A stretch of 64,000 bases of DNA from Micromonospora noduli (GCF_003264365.1 NZ_PYAK01000033.1:1-64000); one strand, 5' to 3'; counted from the first letter of the stretch, positions 51,737 through 60,463 are shown. Made by a program: numbers and translations. The notes: generated from the letters alone by a model not told the origin.

Positions 51737-52555
51737 ATGTCCGCCGGAGTGCACACGGTCGCGGTGATCGGCGCGGGCAAGATCGGTGAGCTGATGCTCT
51801 CCGGGCTGCTGCGCTCGGGGTGGCCGGTGGACCGGCTGCTGGCCACCGCCCGCCGACCCGCTCGCGCCGAGGAGTTGACCGCCCGGTACGGCGTACGGAT
51901 GGTCGACAACCTGACTGCGGTGGACGAGGCCGCGGTGCTCGCGGTCTCGGTCAAACCGCAGGACGCCGCCGCGCTCCTCGACGAGATCGGCCCCAAGGTG
52001 CCGGCCGACAAGCTCGTCATCTCGCTCTGCGCCGGTCTGCCCACCAGCTTCTTCAGCCGCCGGTTGCCCGAGGGCACCCCGGTGGTGCGGGTGATGACCA
52101 ACACCCCGGCGCTGGTCGACGAGGCGATGACCGCGATCTCCGCCGGCGCGTACGCCACCGGGGCGCACCTGACGTTGGCCGAGGAGATGTTCAAGCCGCT
52201 CGGCCAGACGATCCGGGTGCCCGAGTCGCAGCAGGACGCGGTCACCGCGCTCTCCGGCTCCGGCCCGGCCTACTTCTACCTGCTGGTCGAAGCCATGATC
52301 GACGCGGGGATCCTGCTCGGGCTGCCCCGTCAGGTGGCGCACGAGCTGATCGTGCAGACCGCGATCGGGTCGGCGGTGATGCTGCGCGACTCCGGCGAGC
52401 ACCCGGTCAAGCTGCGCGAGGCGGTCACCTCACCGGCCGGTACCACCATCTCCGCGATCCGTGAGCTGGAGAAGCACGGCGTACGCGCGGCGATGCTCGC
52501 CGCGCTGGAGGCCGCCCGGGATCGCGCCCGCGAGCTGGCGGCACAGGCCGACTGA
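51737..52555 (+). CDS. proC: Pyrroline-5-carboxylate reductase
   Basis: 272 residues. Final step of proline synthesis. N-terminal Rossmann motif VIGAGKIGELMLSGLL (~9-24), VRVMTNTPALVDEAMTAIS and the signature ALSGSGPAYFYLLVEAMIDAGILLGLPR (pieces; ~170-197), followed by the TSPAGTTISAI motif. ATG after GAGGGGGTACGGGCC. Downstream of the phosphofructokinase by 71 bases. Confidence 0.94.
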   Translation: MSAGVHTVAVIGAGKIGELMLSGLLRSGWPVDRLLATARRPARAEELTARYGVRMVDNLTAVDEAAVLAVSVKPQDAAALLDEIGPKVPADKLVISLCAGLPTSFFSRRLPEGTPVVRVMTNTPALVDEAMTAISAGAYATGAHLTLAEEMFKPLGQTIRVPESQQDAVTALSGSGPAYFYLLVEAMIDAGILLGLPRQVAHELIVQTAIGSAVMLRDSGEHPVKLREAVTSPAGTTISAIRELEKHGVRAAMLAALEAARDRARELAAQAD

Positions 52556-52601
52556 ACGGTCGGGGCGCGTCGCGGGGCCGTGCGTGCCGCATACTGGCCC
52601 G

Positions 52602-52952
52602 GTGTTCACACTCGCCCAGGCCCGGCACCTGGTGGCCACCCTGCAACCGCGCGTCGACGAGTTGATCCGGGTCCGGGCCGACCTGGCCGAGTTGCGCGCC
52701 GACCTGGCCGACCACGGCGTGAGCGCGCTCGGCGGGCTGGCCGAGGTCAAGGCGCTCGAGGCCCGGCTGCACGCCGTCGTCGACGAGCTGCACCAGCACG
52801 ACATCCAGGTCAAGGGCATCGCCCCGGTGCTGCTCGACTTCCCCGGCGAGCGGGCCGGCCGCGCCGTGCTCTGGTGCTGGCTGGAGGGCGACTCCGACGT
52901 GCGTTGGTACCACCGGGCCGAGTGCGGCTTCGCCGGCCGCCGCCCCCTCTGA
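52602..52952 (+). CDS. DUF2203-family protein, probably leaderless
   Basis: 116 residues: FTLAQARHLVATLQPRVDELI, a helical middle, VKGIAPVLLDFPGERAGRAVLWCWLEGDSDVRWYHR and a C-terminal GFAGRRPL, matching DUF2203. Function unknown. GTG start; CATACT at 52590-52595 is 7 bases before the GTG, so transcription would start at or near it (leaderless). Confidence 0.85.
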   Translation: MFTLAQARHLVATLQPRVDELIRVRADLAELRADLADHGVSALGGLAEVKALEARLHAVVDELHQHDIQVKGIAPVLLDFPGERAGRAVLWCWLEGDSDVRWYHRAECGFAGRRPL

Positions 52953-53054
52953 CCCCCCGCGTTCCGCGCCTCGCGCTCCGCGCCCGCCCCGCGCCTCTCC
53001 GCGCGTCTCCGCCCGTGCAGCCCGGGCCCCGCGCCTTCTTGCGCCCCCACCCGC

Positions 53055-53133
53055 TTGATCCACTCGGGTTCATGGAAATCGCGGTATCCGAGCGCGGCGG
53101 ATGCCCCGACTTCCGGGAACCCGAGTGGATCAA
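53055..53133. repeat. 79-bp imperfect palindrome, copy 3
   Basis: Starts TTGATCCACTCGGGTTC and ends GAACCCGAGTGGATCAA: 17 bases perfectly complementary at each end, with scattered mismatches inside. It lies between the convergent DUF2203 and sortase genes. Confidence 0.93.
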
Positions 53134-53144
53134 GGGTGGCCGGC

Positions 53145-53822
53145 TCAGCCTGCCGCGGACGTCGGCAGGACCGGGCCAGGGACCTCGGTCACCGCGAACA
53201 CCACCACGTTGTCGACGTAGTGGCCCCGCCGCCGGTCGAAGTCGCCCCCGCAGGTGACCAGGCGCAGCTCCGCCCCGGGCGTCGGGCCGTAGACCACGGC
53301 GGTCGGAAACTGGTCCTTGCGGGTACGCAGCGACCCGGTCACCCGGAACGGCAGCCGCTGCCCGCCGCGCCACACCTCCACCAGGTCGCCGGGCCGTAGC
53401 TCGCCGAGCCGGGCGAAGACGGCCGGGCCGCGTCGTGAGTCCAGGTGCCCGGCGAGTACGGCCGGGCCGGTGTCGCCCGGGGCCGGGCCGCCGCCGTACC
53501 AGCCAGCGGCGTGGAAGTCGGTCGGCGGGATCAGCACGCCGGCGCGGTCCAGACCCAGCACGGTGAGCGGTGAGTCGACGTCGATGCGCGGTACGCGTAC
53601 CCGCGTGGGTGGACCGTGTGGCGTGGGCGCGGCGGCCACCGACGGGCAGTCGTCGCCGCAGCCGGGGTGCCAGCTCGCCGCTGGCGGTGGCGGTCCGGTG
53701 GTGGCCAGGCCGACCCCGGTGCCGGCGGCCAGGCAGACCGCAGCGCCGGCCGCGACCAGCGCGGCCAGCGGTATCCGGCGGTCACGGTGCCGCCGGATCG
53801 ACGGGTCCGGCCCGGCGCTCAC
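53145..53822 (-). CDS. Class F-type sortase
   Basis: 225 residues. N-terminal membrane anchor (AALVAAGAAVCLAAGTGVGLA; ~20-42), Pro-rich stem, then a sortase barrel with catalytic His in VLAGHLDSR (~125), Cys in LRLVTCGGDFD (~190) and Arg in RRGHYVDNVVV (~200). Class F sortases are common in actinobacteria and join surface proteins to the wall. GTG start overlaps the DUF4397 stop (GTGA), marking that protein as the likely partner. Confidence 0.9.
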   Translation of the reverse strand: MSAGPDPSIRRHRDRRIPLAALVAAGAAVCLAAGTGVGLATTGPPPPAASWHPGCGDDCPSVAAAPTPHGPPTRVRVPRIDVDSPLTVLGLDRAGVLIPPTDFHAAGWYGGGPAPGDTGPAVLAGHLDSRRGPAVFARLGELRPGDLVEVWRGGQRLPFRVTGSLRTRKDQFPTAVVYGPTPGAELRLVTCGGDFDRRRGHYVDNVVVFAVTEVPGPVLPTSAAG

Positions 53823-54688
53823 CAGGTGGTGCGCCGCCGCCGACGCCAGAGCAGCAGGGCCGCCGCACCGGCCGCCGCGGCCAGACCGCCGGCCACCACT
53901 GGGTACGCGTCGAGCCCGGCCCCGGCGGTGCCACCGGCGCCGGTGTCCACCCCGCCGGCAGGGACGACGGTGCCGCCCTCGGCGTCGCGGCGCAGTTCTG
54001 CGGTGAGCCCGCCCTGTTTCGCGTCGAGCACCAGCAGCGAGTAGACCGCGCCGCCGGTGAGCCGCACCTCGGCGTCGGTGCTGGGCCCGCCGGCACCCGT
54101 CAGCTTCAGCCGCCAACTGCCCGGCTCGACCTGCTGGTAGTCGGTAGTGGTGGCGAACTGCACCCCGTCGGCGATCATCGGACCGTCGGCGGCGGCCACG
54201 TCGAGCACCGGGGTCCGCACCGACGCCTGGATGACCCGCACCTTGGCGCGGCCGTCGGTGGGCGCGCTGAGATCGTCGTTGAGCACCCGCAGGCCGAGGT
54301 CGGCGTGCCGGCCGACGCCGGCCACCGTGAAGGCGTCGCCGCTGGTCACCGCGACCTCGGTGGTGAGCACCGGGGGGTCGCTGGCGGGGGCGCCGGCCTC
54401 GCGCATGGCCACCGCGTACCGGCCCGGGGTGAGTTCGAGGTAGTCGGAGACCACGCCGTAACCGACCCCGGGGAAGACCTGCGGCTTCGCCGCGCCCGGT
54501 GCGGCAAGGTAGACGTCCACCGCAGGGGTGTCCGGGGAGAGGTGCGCGAGCCGGACGTAACCGACGGTGTCCGCGCCGGTCGCGGCGTTCGCCGGAACAG
54601 GAATGGCGGCGGCGGCGAGGGCGGTGCCGAGCAGGAGCGCGCCGGAGCCGGCCAACAGCCGGCGGGGCACGGTACGGAGCGTGTGCAT
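53819..54688 (-). CDS. Secreted DUF4397 surface protein with C-terminal membrane anchor
   Basis: 289 residues. Signal peptide (LLAGSGALLLGTALAAAAIPVPANA), two DUF4397-like beta domains (VGYVRLAHLSPDTPAVDVYLA and the later AKVRVIQASVRTPVLDV), a Gly/Ala linker and a C-terminal anchor (VVAGGLAAAAGAAALLLW followed by five Arg). The tail looks like a sortase sorting region but lacks an obvious LPxTG: the candidate segment before it is AGLDAYPV. Coupled to the sortase gene. ATG with GGAGGCGAC upstream. Confidence 0.88.
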   Translation of the reverse strand: MHTLRTVPRRLLAGSGALLLGTALAAAAIPVPANAATGADTVGYVRLAHLSPDTPAVDVYLAAPGAAKPQVFPGVGYGVVSDYLELTPGRYAVAMREAGAPASDPPVLTTEVAVTSGDAFTVAGVGRHADLGLRVLNDDLSAPTDGRAKVRVIQASVRTPVLDVAAADGPMIADGVQFATTTDYQQVEPGSWRLKLTGAGGPSTDAEVRLTGGAVYSLLVLDAKQGGLTAELRRDAEGGTVVPAGGVDTGAGGTAGAGLDAYPVVAGGLAAAAGAAALLLWRRRRRTTW

Positions 54689-54783
54689 GTCGCCTCCGGA
54701 GGCACGTTCGGTGAGCGGGCGGCAACCCAGAGAAACAGGGTCCCGTGAACAGGACTGCGGCGCAAGTTGCCACAGCGATGTTT

Positions 54784-54814
54784 TTGTCGGCTGTCGTTAC
54801 CGGTCGCCTATTCT
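54784..54814 (+). promoter_or_regulatory. Leaderless promoter of the GT87 gene
   Basis: TTGTCG, 19-base spacer, TATTCT; the -10 ends 6 bases before the ATG. Confidence 0.55.
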
Positions 54815-54820
54815 CGGGCG

Positions 54821-56422
54821 ATGCGGGATCGCCGGGTGGCGCTGGCGTGGGCGGCCTTCGTCGTCGTCGCGCTGGTGTCCTGTGTGCTCGTCCTGCGCCG
54901 TCCGGATCGCCTCTCCGACCTGCACATCTACTACGGTGCGCTGTCCGATCTGCGCGCCGGCAAGCCGCTGTACGGATATGTCGCGGAGAACGGCGGTCCG
55001 TTCACCTATCCACCGTTCGCCGCTCTCGCGTTGTGGCCGATCACCGCCGTCAGCGAGGGCGTACTCCAGGGGATCTGGCTGGTCGCGACATGCGCGGCGG
55101 TCGTCGCCATCGCCGGGTCGGTGGGTGTCGCGCTGACCACCCGACAGTCCCGGCGCCCGCTCGTCGTGGCGCTGGCGGCCACCGTGCTGATGCTCTCCGC
55201 GCCGGTGCAGAGCAACCTACGCTTCGGGCAGGTCAGCATCTTCATCGTGCTGATGGCCCTGCTCGACGGGCTGGGCGTCGTCCCACCCCGAGTGCGCGGG
55301 ACGCTGGTCGGGGTGGCCGCGGCGATCAAGCTCACCCCGCTGCTGTTCGTTGTCTACTTCCTCGCCGTCGGGCGCTACCGGGACGCCGGCCGGTCGGCGG
55401 CCACCTTCGTGGCCTGCGCGGGCCTCGCCGCGGTCGTGCTGCCCCGGGAGAGCTGGGCCTACTGGACCGAGACCGTGCGACAGACCTCCCGCATCGGCAA
55501 TCTGTCCTCGTTGGGCAACCAGTCAGTGCACGGAATGTTGCTGCGCGTCGGCGTCGACGAGACGGCGCTGCCAGTGCTCTGGGCCGCCATGGTGGCACTG
55601 ATCTGCGTGGCGGCGCTGCTTCGGGCCCGGCAGCTGACGCGGCAGGGCCGCCCCGGGCACGCCGCCGTGCTCGTCGGCTGCGCCACAGTGGCCGCGTCCC
55701 CGGTGTCCTGGACCCACCACCAGGTGTGGCCGGTGCTCGCCGCGATGCTGCTGATCGGCGCGTCCGGCGTCACCCAACGGGCCGCCGGCGCGGCACTGCT
55801 CGCCGCCATGGTCGTCTCACTGGGCGCGGTGCTCAGCCCGGTCTCGACGCGGCCGGGGGTGCAGTTCCTCTTCGAGAACGCCCGTGCCGTCGGGGTGTGC
55901 CTCCTGTGCCTCGTCGGCTTCGGCGGTGTCGCCGTCGCCGCCCAGCGCACGAGCAGACGACCGGCCGCCGGCCGTGCCTGGCTGCGGGTGGGCGTCATGG
56001 CCTCGGTGGCGCTCGCGTTCTTCGCCGTGCAGCCGCTGCCGGCCGGAGCCGACCCCACCTTCAAGGCGTACACGCTCGACGACGTGGTCAACCCGCGATA
56101 CTTCTTCGTCTGCCGTGGCCCGGCCGAATGCGCCGAATACGCCACCGACGCGCCGGTCACCTTCGGCACCCGCGCCGAGAAGACCAAGGTCCGGGTCAAC
56201 GGCGTGGTCTCCCCGCAGGTGACCCGCCTGGAGTACTACTCCGCCCCGGGTGGGGCACCCCGGGCCATTCCGCTGCTCGCCCCGTACCCGGGTTCGCGTA
56301 CCTTCTCGTTCCGGTCGGCGACGATGGCCCACGGTCGGCTCGTCGCGTACGCCGCGGACGGGCAGCCGATCGCCAGCTACGACGACGAACTCGCCGCCGC
56401 CCTCCGCACGACCACCCGGTAG
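54821..56422 (+). CDS. GT87 polyprenol-phosphate mannosyltransferase
   Basis: 533 residues. About 11 membrane helices; first loop SDLHIYYGALSDLRAGKPLYGY with the acidic catalytic-type DLxxY motif, FTYPPFAALALWP, NLRFGQVSIF and GNQSVHGMLLR. GT87 (DUF2029) enzymes use polyprenyl-phosphate mannose outside the membrane. It matches remembered Rv2181, an alpha-1,2-mannosyltransferase of lipoglycan side chains. The last ~100 residues form a soluble extracytoplasmic domain (FKAYTLDDVVNPRYFFVC on). Confidence 0.87.
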   Translation: MRDRRVALAWAAFVVVALVSCVLVLRRPDRLSDLHIYYGALSDLRAGKPLYGYVAENGGPFTYPPFAALALWPITAVSEGVLQGIWLVATCAAVVAIAGSVGVALTTRQSRRPLVVALAATVLMLSAPVQSNLRFGQVSIFIVLMALLDGLGVVPPRVRGTLVGVAAAIKLTPLLFVVYFLAVGRYRDAGRSAATFVACAGLAAVVLPRESWAYWTETVRQTSRIGNLSSLGNQSVHGMLLRVGVDETALPVLWAAMVALICVAALLRARQLTRQGRPGHAAVLVGCATVAASPVSWTHHQVWPVLAAMLLIGASGVTQRAAGAALLAAMVVSLGAVLSPVSTRPGVQFLFENARAVGVCLLCLVGFGGVAVAAQRTSRRPAAGRAWLRVGVMASVALAFFAVQPLPAGADPTFKAYTLDDVVNPRYFFVCRGPAECAEYATDAPVTFGTRAEKTKVRVNGVVSPQVTRLEYYSAPGGAPRAIPLLAPYPGSRTFSFRSATMAHGRLVAYAADGQPIASYDDELAAALRTTTR

Positions 56423-56455
56423 GCGGTCGCGGGGAGGGCGGCGGGCTGGCGTTGC

Positions 56456-57130
56456 TCAGCGGGTGGCGGCGGCCAGGGCGGCGCGCAGCTTCGCGGCGTC
56501 GCCTGGGGCCGGGTGCTCCCAGTCCGTCGGGCTGGCGGAGTAGAGCGTGCCGTACGCCGGGGTGTCCGGCTGGTAGCGCCACCCCTCGGCCAGCGGGCCG
56601 ACGTCCACCGCGTCGTAGCCGATCCGGTCCAGGAAGGCGGTCACCTCGGCCTTCGCGGCGGCGTCGTCACCGGCGATCGCGAGGGCGCTGCGGTCGGCCG
56701 CGCCGGACGGCCGGGGGAGCGCGGCCAGGCCCTTGAAGTAGATGTTGTTGAAGACCTTGACCACGCGCGAGTCCGGCAGGTGTCGCTGGAGCAACTCGCT
56801 GCTGGTGGTCTCGCCGGAGTCCAGCTCCGGGAAGGTGCCGTCGCGCTGCGGGTAGTAGTTGTTGGTGTCGATGACGACCTTGCCGGCCAGCGGTTCCACG
56901 GGCACCGCGCGGTACGCCTTCAGCGGCACACTGACCACCACCAGGTCACCGACCTGCGCCGCGTCCTGCGTGGTGCCGGCGCTGGCGTGCTCGCCCAGGG
57001 TCTCCACCAGGTCGGTGAGGGTCTCCGGGCCCCGCGAGTTGCTCAGCACCACGTCGTAGCCGGCGTCAACGGCCAGCCGGGCCACGGTGCCGCCGATGTT
57101 GCCACTGCCGATCAGTCCCACAGTTGTCAT
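56456..57130 (-). CDS. NADPH:F420 oxidoreductase-type (NpdG-like) reductase
   Basis: 224 residues. N-terminal GLIGSGNIGGTVARLAVDAGYDVVLSNSRGP (GxGxxG, then NADP-type SNSR; ~4-34), LVVVSVPLKAY, VIDTNNYYPQRDG and KVFNNIYFKGL, as in the F420-dependent NADP reductase/oxidoreductase coenzyme F420 group. It may move hydride between NADPH and F420, but related proteins have other partners. ATG at 57130 with GGAG upstream. Confidence 0.85.
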   Translation of the reverse strand: MTTVGLIGSGNIGGTVARLAVDAGYDVVLSNSRGPETLTDLVETLGEHASAGTTQDAAQVGDLVVVSVPLKAYRAVPVEPLAGKVVIDTNNYYPQRDGTFPELDSGETTSSELLQRHLPDSRVVKVFNNIYFKGLAALPRPSGAADRSALAIAGDDAAAKAEVTAFLDRIGYDAVDVGPLAEGWRYQPDTPAYGTLYSASPTDWEHPAPGDAAKLRAALAAATR

Positions 57131-57190
57131 GCTCGTTCCCAACTCCGTCCACCCGCGACGCATTCCCGACCAGGCTGGTGGGTTACTCGG

Positions 57191-57365
57191 TTGTCCGTCG
57201 CCGGGCGGCTGATCCGGCTGCTCGCGACCTTCGCCGTCCCGGCGGGTGCCTGGCTGGCGCCGCGAGCCCGTCCTGCACAACGTACTGCCCATGCTGGTCG
57301 CCGACCGGCTCTCCGGGGACGTGCCACTCTCCGGGGTGGACGCGTGGACCGCCCGGCTGCCCCGC
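57191..57365 (+). pseudogene. Frameshifted gene fragment
   Basis: Two stretches with coding-like codon usage in different frames: 57191-57260 (LIRLLATFAVPAGAWLA) and 57261-57365 (REPVLHNVLPMLVADRL...). They abut the palindrome at 57380. The product is not recognised. Confidence 0.3.
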
Positions 57366-57379
57366 AGTGCCGGCCCGGC

Positions 57380-57455
57380 AAGATCGCGCTCGATCCGGGA
57401 TGTGGTGGCATGCGAAGGCCGGGAGGCCACTACATCCACGCTCGAGCGCGATCAA
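57380..57455. repeat. GATC-ended intergenic palindrome
   Basis: Arms 57380-57409 and 57426-57455 match at 24 of 30 positions around a 16-base loop; arms contain GATCGCGCTCGA. Different sequence from the 79-bp family but similar design. Confidence 0.75.
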
Positions 57456-57483
57456 GGCGGTGACGTGGAGTGCCGCCGGGGTG

Positions 57484-57975
57484 TCAGGGGGTGGGGAGGG
57501 TCTTTTCGATGGCTGCGCGCAGGTCGTCGGAGCCGGGCTCGACAGTGGGGGCGAAGCGGGCGGCGACCGAGCCGTCCGGGGCCACCAGGAACTTCTCGAA
57601 GTTCCAACGCACGTCACCGGTGTGCCCGTCGGCGTCCGGGGTGTTCACGAGCGCGGCGTAGAGCGGGTGCCGGTCGGGGCCGTTGACGTCGACCTTCTCG
57701 GTCAGCGGGAAGGTGACCCCGTAGTTGACCTGGCAGAAGTCGCTGATCTCGGCGGCGCTGCCCGGCTCCTGCCCGGCGAACTGGTTGCACGGCACGCCGA
57801 GCACCACGAGGCCCTGGTCGGCGTAGGAGTCGGCGAGCGTCTGGAGGCCCGCGTACTGCGGGGTGAGGCCGCAGCGGGAGGCCACGTTGACGATCAGCAA
57901 CGCCCTGCCGCGGTAGCGGGCCAGGTCGGCGGGGCCGCCGTTGAGGGCGTCGATCGGGATGTCGAAGACGGTCAT
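57484..57975 (-). CDS. Glutathione-peroxidase-family thiol peroxidase
   Basis: 163 residues. Peroxidatic Cys in NVASRCGLTPQYAGL (~35), FPLTEKVDVNG, VLGVPCNQFAGQEPGSAAEI (Gln, resolving-type Cys) and VRWNFEKFLVAPDGSV (Trp/Asn of the active site). Uses Cys rather than selenocysteine; in actinobacteria the reductant is likely thioredoxin or mycothiol. ATG at 57975. Confidence 0.93.
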   Translation of the reverse strand: MTVFDIPIDALNGGPADLARYRGRALLIVNVASRCGLTPQYAGLQTLADSYADQGLVVLGVPCNQFAGQEPGSAAEISDFCQVNYGVTFPLTEKVDVNGPDRHPLYAALVNTPDADGHTGDVRWNFEKFLVAPDGSVAARFAPTVEPGSDDLRAAIEKTLPTP

Positions 57976-58065
57976 GGGCCGAGGCTACGCGCCGGTCGGG
58001 TGTCGACCCGGGGTGGGCGCAGCGTACGCACTCCGTGCACCAGGAGAAATCGAAACATGCGCATC

Positions 58066-58095
58066 TTGACGAACTGATGACGCCGTGAGTACCGT
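58066..58095 (+). promoter_or_regulatory. Putative chitinase promoter
   Basis: TTGACG (58066-58071), 18-base spacer and TACCGT (58090-58095), 48 bases before the chitinase start. Confidence 0.45.
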
Positions 58096-58110
58096 CTCAC
58101 CATCTCTTTT

Positions 58111-58121
58111 GGAAAGTTTCC
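58111..58121 (+). promoter_or_regulatory. GGAAAGTTTCC palindrome before the chitinase gene
   Basis: Five-base arms around one base in an AT-rich spot between promoter and ribosome-binding site (GGGAG), a position suited to an operator. Confidence 0.45.
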
Positions 58122-58142
58122 TAACAGTTCGGGAGACGCCTC

Positions 58143-59768
58143 ATGAAAAGATCGCTCCGCCGGGCCCTCTGGGCCGGTGCCGTGGTCGCCGTGACCGTCG
58201 CAGCGGTGCCGGTCACCACCGCGTTCGGCGCCGGCACGGTCACCACCACCTTCACCAAGGCGCAGGACTGGGGGACCGGTCACGAGACGAGGGTGACCGT
58301 CACCAACGGCTCCAGCGCCACTGTCACCACCTGGCGCATCGAATTCGACCTGCCGTCGGGCACCACCATCAGCAGCGCGTGGGACGCCGACGTCACCAGC
58401 AGCGGCAACCACTACGTCGCGGTCAAGAAGAGCTGGGCCGGCGGCATCGCCCCCGGCGCCTCGTTCAGCTGGGGCTACAACGGCAGCGGCGCCTACAAGG
58501 CACCGCTGAACTGCACCATCAACGGTGCCGCGTGCGGCGGCGGGACGACCCCGCCGACCACCACCCCACCGACCACCACCCCACCGACGACGACGCCGCC
58601 CACAACGCCTCCGCCCACCACGCCGCCGCCGACCACCAACCCGCCGAACCCCGGTGGCAAGAAGGTTGTCGGCTACTTCGCCGAGTGGGGCGTCTACGGG
58701 CGCAACTACCACGTCAAGAACATCCAGACGAGCGGCTCGGCCGCCAAGCTGACCCACATCCTGTACGCCTTCGGCAACACCACCGGTGGCCGCTGTTCCA
58801 TCGGCGACAGCTACGCCGACTACGAGAAGGCGTACACCGCGGCGGACAGCGTGGACGGCGTCGCCGACACCTGGGACCAGCCGCTGCGCGGCAGCTTCAA
58901 CCAGCTGCGCAAGCTCAAGCAGATGAACCCCCACCTCAAGGTGATCTGGTCGTTCGGCGGCTGGACCTGGTCCGGCGGCTTCACCCAGGCCGCACAGAAC
59001 CCGGCCGCGTTCGCCGAGAGCTGCTACAACCTGGTCGAGGACCCGCGCTGGGCGGACGTCTTCGACGGCATCGACGTCGACTGGGAGTACCCGAACGCCT
59101 GCGGTCTGACCTGTGACACCAGCGGCCCGAACGCGTTCAAGAACGTGATCAGCGCGCTGCGGTCGAAGTTCGGGTCCAGCGCCCTGGTCACCGCCGCCAT
59201 CACCGCGGACGGCAGCAACGGCGGCAAGATCGACGCCACCGACTACGCCGGCGCCATCGGCAACCTCAACTGGCTGATGCCGATGACCTACGACTACTTC
59301 GGGGCGTTCGCCGCCCAGGGTCCGACGGCACCGCACTCCCCGCTCACCTCGTACACCGGCATCCCGCAGCAGGGCTTCAACTCCGACGCGGCGATCCAGA
59401 AGCTCAAGAGCAAGGGCGTCCCGGCCAACAAGCTGCTGCTCGGCATCGGCTTCTACGGTCGGGGCTGGACCGGTGTCACCCAGGCCGCTCCGGGTGGCAG
59501 CGCCACCGGCGCGGCGCCGGGCACCTACGAGGCTGGCATCGAGGACTACAAGGTCCTCAAGAACACCTGCCCGGCCACCGGCACGATCGCCGGTACCGCG
59601 TACGCCAAGTGCGGCAGCAACTGGTGGAGCTACGACACCCCGTCGACCATCAACGGCAAGATGACGTACGCGAACAACCAGGGCCTCGGTGGCGCGTTCT
59701 TCTGGGAGCTCTCCGGTGACACGAGCAACGGCGAGCTCATCGGCGCCATCAAGGGCGGTCTCGGCTGA
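58143..59768 (+). CDS. Secreted chitinase: CBM2, Pro-Thr linker, GH18
   Basis: 541 residues. Signal peptide (~1-30), CBM2 cellulose/chitin-binding module (TVTTTFTKAQDWGTGHETRVTVTN to GAYKAPLNCTINGAAC; ~30-133), PPTTT-repeat linker (~135-172), GH18 catalytic barrel (~175-541) with FDGIDVDWEYP (catalytic DxxDxDxE; ~305-315), MTYDYFGAF and the late FFWELSGDT. It hydrolyses chitin outside the cell. ATG behind GGGAGACGCC. A terminator follows. Confidence 0.95.
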   Translation: MKRSLRRALWAGAVVAVTVAAVPVTTAFGAGTVTTTFTKAQDWGTGHETRVTVTNGSSATVTTWRIEFDLPSGTTISSAWDADVTSSGNHYVAVKKSWAGGIAPGASFSWGYNGSGAYKAPLNCTINGAACGGGTTPPTTTPPTTTPPTTTPPTTPPPTTPPPTTNPPNPGGKKVVGYFAEWGVYGRNYHVKNIQTSGSAAKLTHILYAFGNTTGGRCSIGDSYADYEKAYTAADSVDGVADTWDQPLRGSFNQLRKLKQMNPHLKVIWSFGGWTWSGGFTQAAQNPAAFAESCYNLVEDPRWADVFDGIDVDWEYPNACGLTCDTSGPNAFKNVISALRSKFGSSALVTAAITADGSNGGKIDATDYAGAIGNLNWLMPMTYDYFGAFAAQGPTAPHSPLTSYTGIPQQGFNSDAAIQKLKSKGVPANKLLLGIGFYGRGWTGVTQAAPGGSATGAAPGTYEAGIEDYKVLKNTCPATGTIAGTAYAKCGSNWWSYDTPSTINGKMTYANNQGLGGAFFWELSGDTSNGELIGAIKGGLG

Positions 59769-59792
59769 GCCGAGGGCCGACGCACCACCCAC

Positions 59793-59830
59793 ACGGCGGG
59801 AAGGGGCCCGCACCGTCCCTTCCCGCCCGT
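59793..59830 (+). terminator. Hairpin terminator after the chitinase
   Basis: ACGGCGGGAAGGG pairs with CCCTTCCCGCCCGT (one bulge) around an 11-base loop, 24 bases after the stop. Confidence 0.85.
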
Positions 59831-59949
59831 GACACACCGGCCCGGTCGACGCCCAGCGTCGGCCGGGCCGCCGCCGTTGGGTTCGGTCGGCCGAATGTGG
59901 CAGACTCGCGGCTCGGCACGTCTCGATCTCACCGCTGACGGAGGTGATC

Positions 59950-60456
59950 ATGCGCCCGACCCACCGCAGGCTGGCGGCGGCCGCTGCCGGGCTGATGCTG
60001 CTGCCGGTTGCCCTGGTCGGTTGCGGGATCGGCGGCGAGGACGAGGAGAAGTCCGCCGCCAAGCCGGCCCGAGCCCCCGCCGAGGAGGCCGCCACCCGCT
60101 CCCGGGAGCGCGTGCAGGCGTACCTCGACGCGATGGCGGCCAAGGACGTCGCCGCCGGCCGCAGCCAGCTCTGCGCTCTGCTGCACGACGGCTTCGACCT
60201 GGGCGCCACCGGCCCCAACGGTGACTTCGCCGACCACTTCCAGGTGCCGGAGGCCGCCATCACGGACATCCGGCCCGGTCCGCGCGGGCAGGAGGTCAGC
60301 GTCTCGGTCTCGGTCACCGCGGGCAAGCGCACCGTCGTCCGGCCGTTGGTCTTCACCGTAACCCGGGACGGAAGCGACTGGTGCATCGCCGGCGAGGCGC
60401 CGGGTGGGCCGGCCGCCCCGACGCCGACCGGCGTCGCCCCCACCCCCGCGTCCTGA
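59950..60456 (+). CDS. Putative lipoprotein
   Basis: 168 residues. Lipobox VALVGC (residues ~22-27) after a hydrophobic signal. The mature part has an NTF2-like (DUF4878-type) look: RERVQAYLDAMAAKDVAAGRSQLCALL, then strands to WCIAGEAP; the two cysteines could pair. Function unknown. GGAGG stands 5 bases before the ATG. A hairpin follows. Confidence 0.82.
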   Translation: MRPTHRRLAAAAAGLMLLPVALVGCGIGGEDEEKSAAKPARAPAEEAATRSRERVQAYLDAMAAKDVAAGRSQLCALLHDGFDLGATGPNGDFADHFQVPEAAITDIRPGPRGQEVSVSVSVTAGKRTVVRPLVFTVTRDGSDWCIAGEAPGGPAAPTPTGVAPTPAS

Positions 60457-60463
60457 CCAGCGC

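Larger units (their letters stand above)
57131..57483. other. 353-bp intergenic region
   Basis: Contains the presumed promoter of the reductase gene, the frameshifted fragment (57191-57365) and the palindrome 57380-57455; no intact gene. Confidence 0.5.

Noticed and set aside
58543..58650. Short direct repeats that could suggest a CRISPR array
   Set aside because: They are in-frame ACC/CCG codons of the Pro-Thr linker of the chitinase; no spacers.
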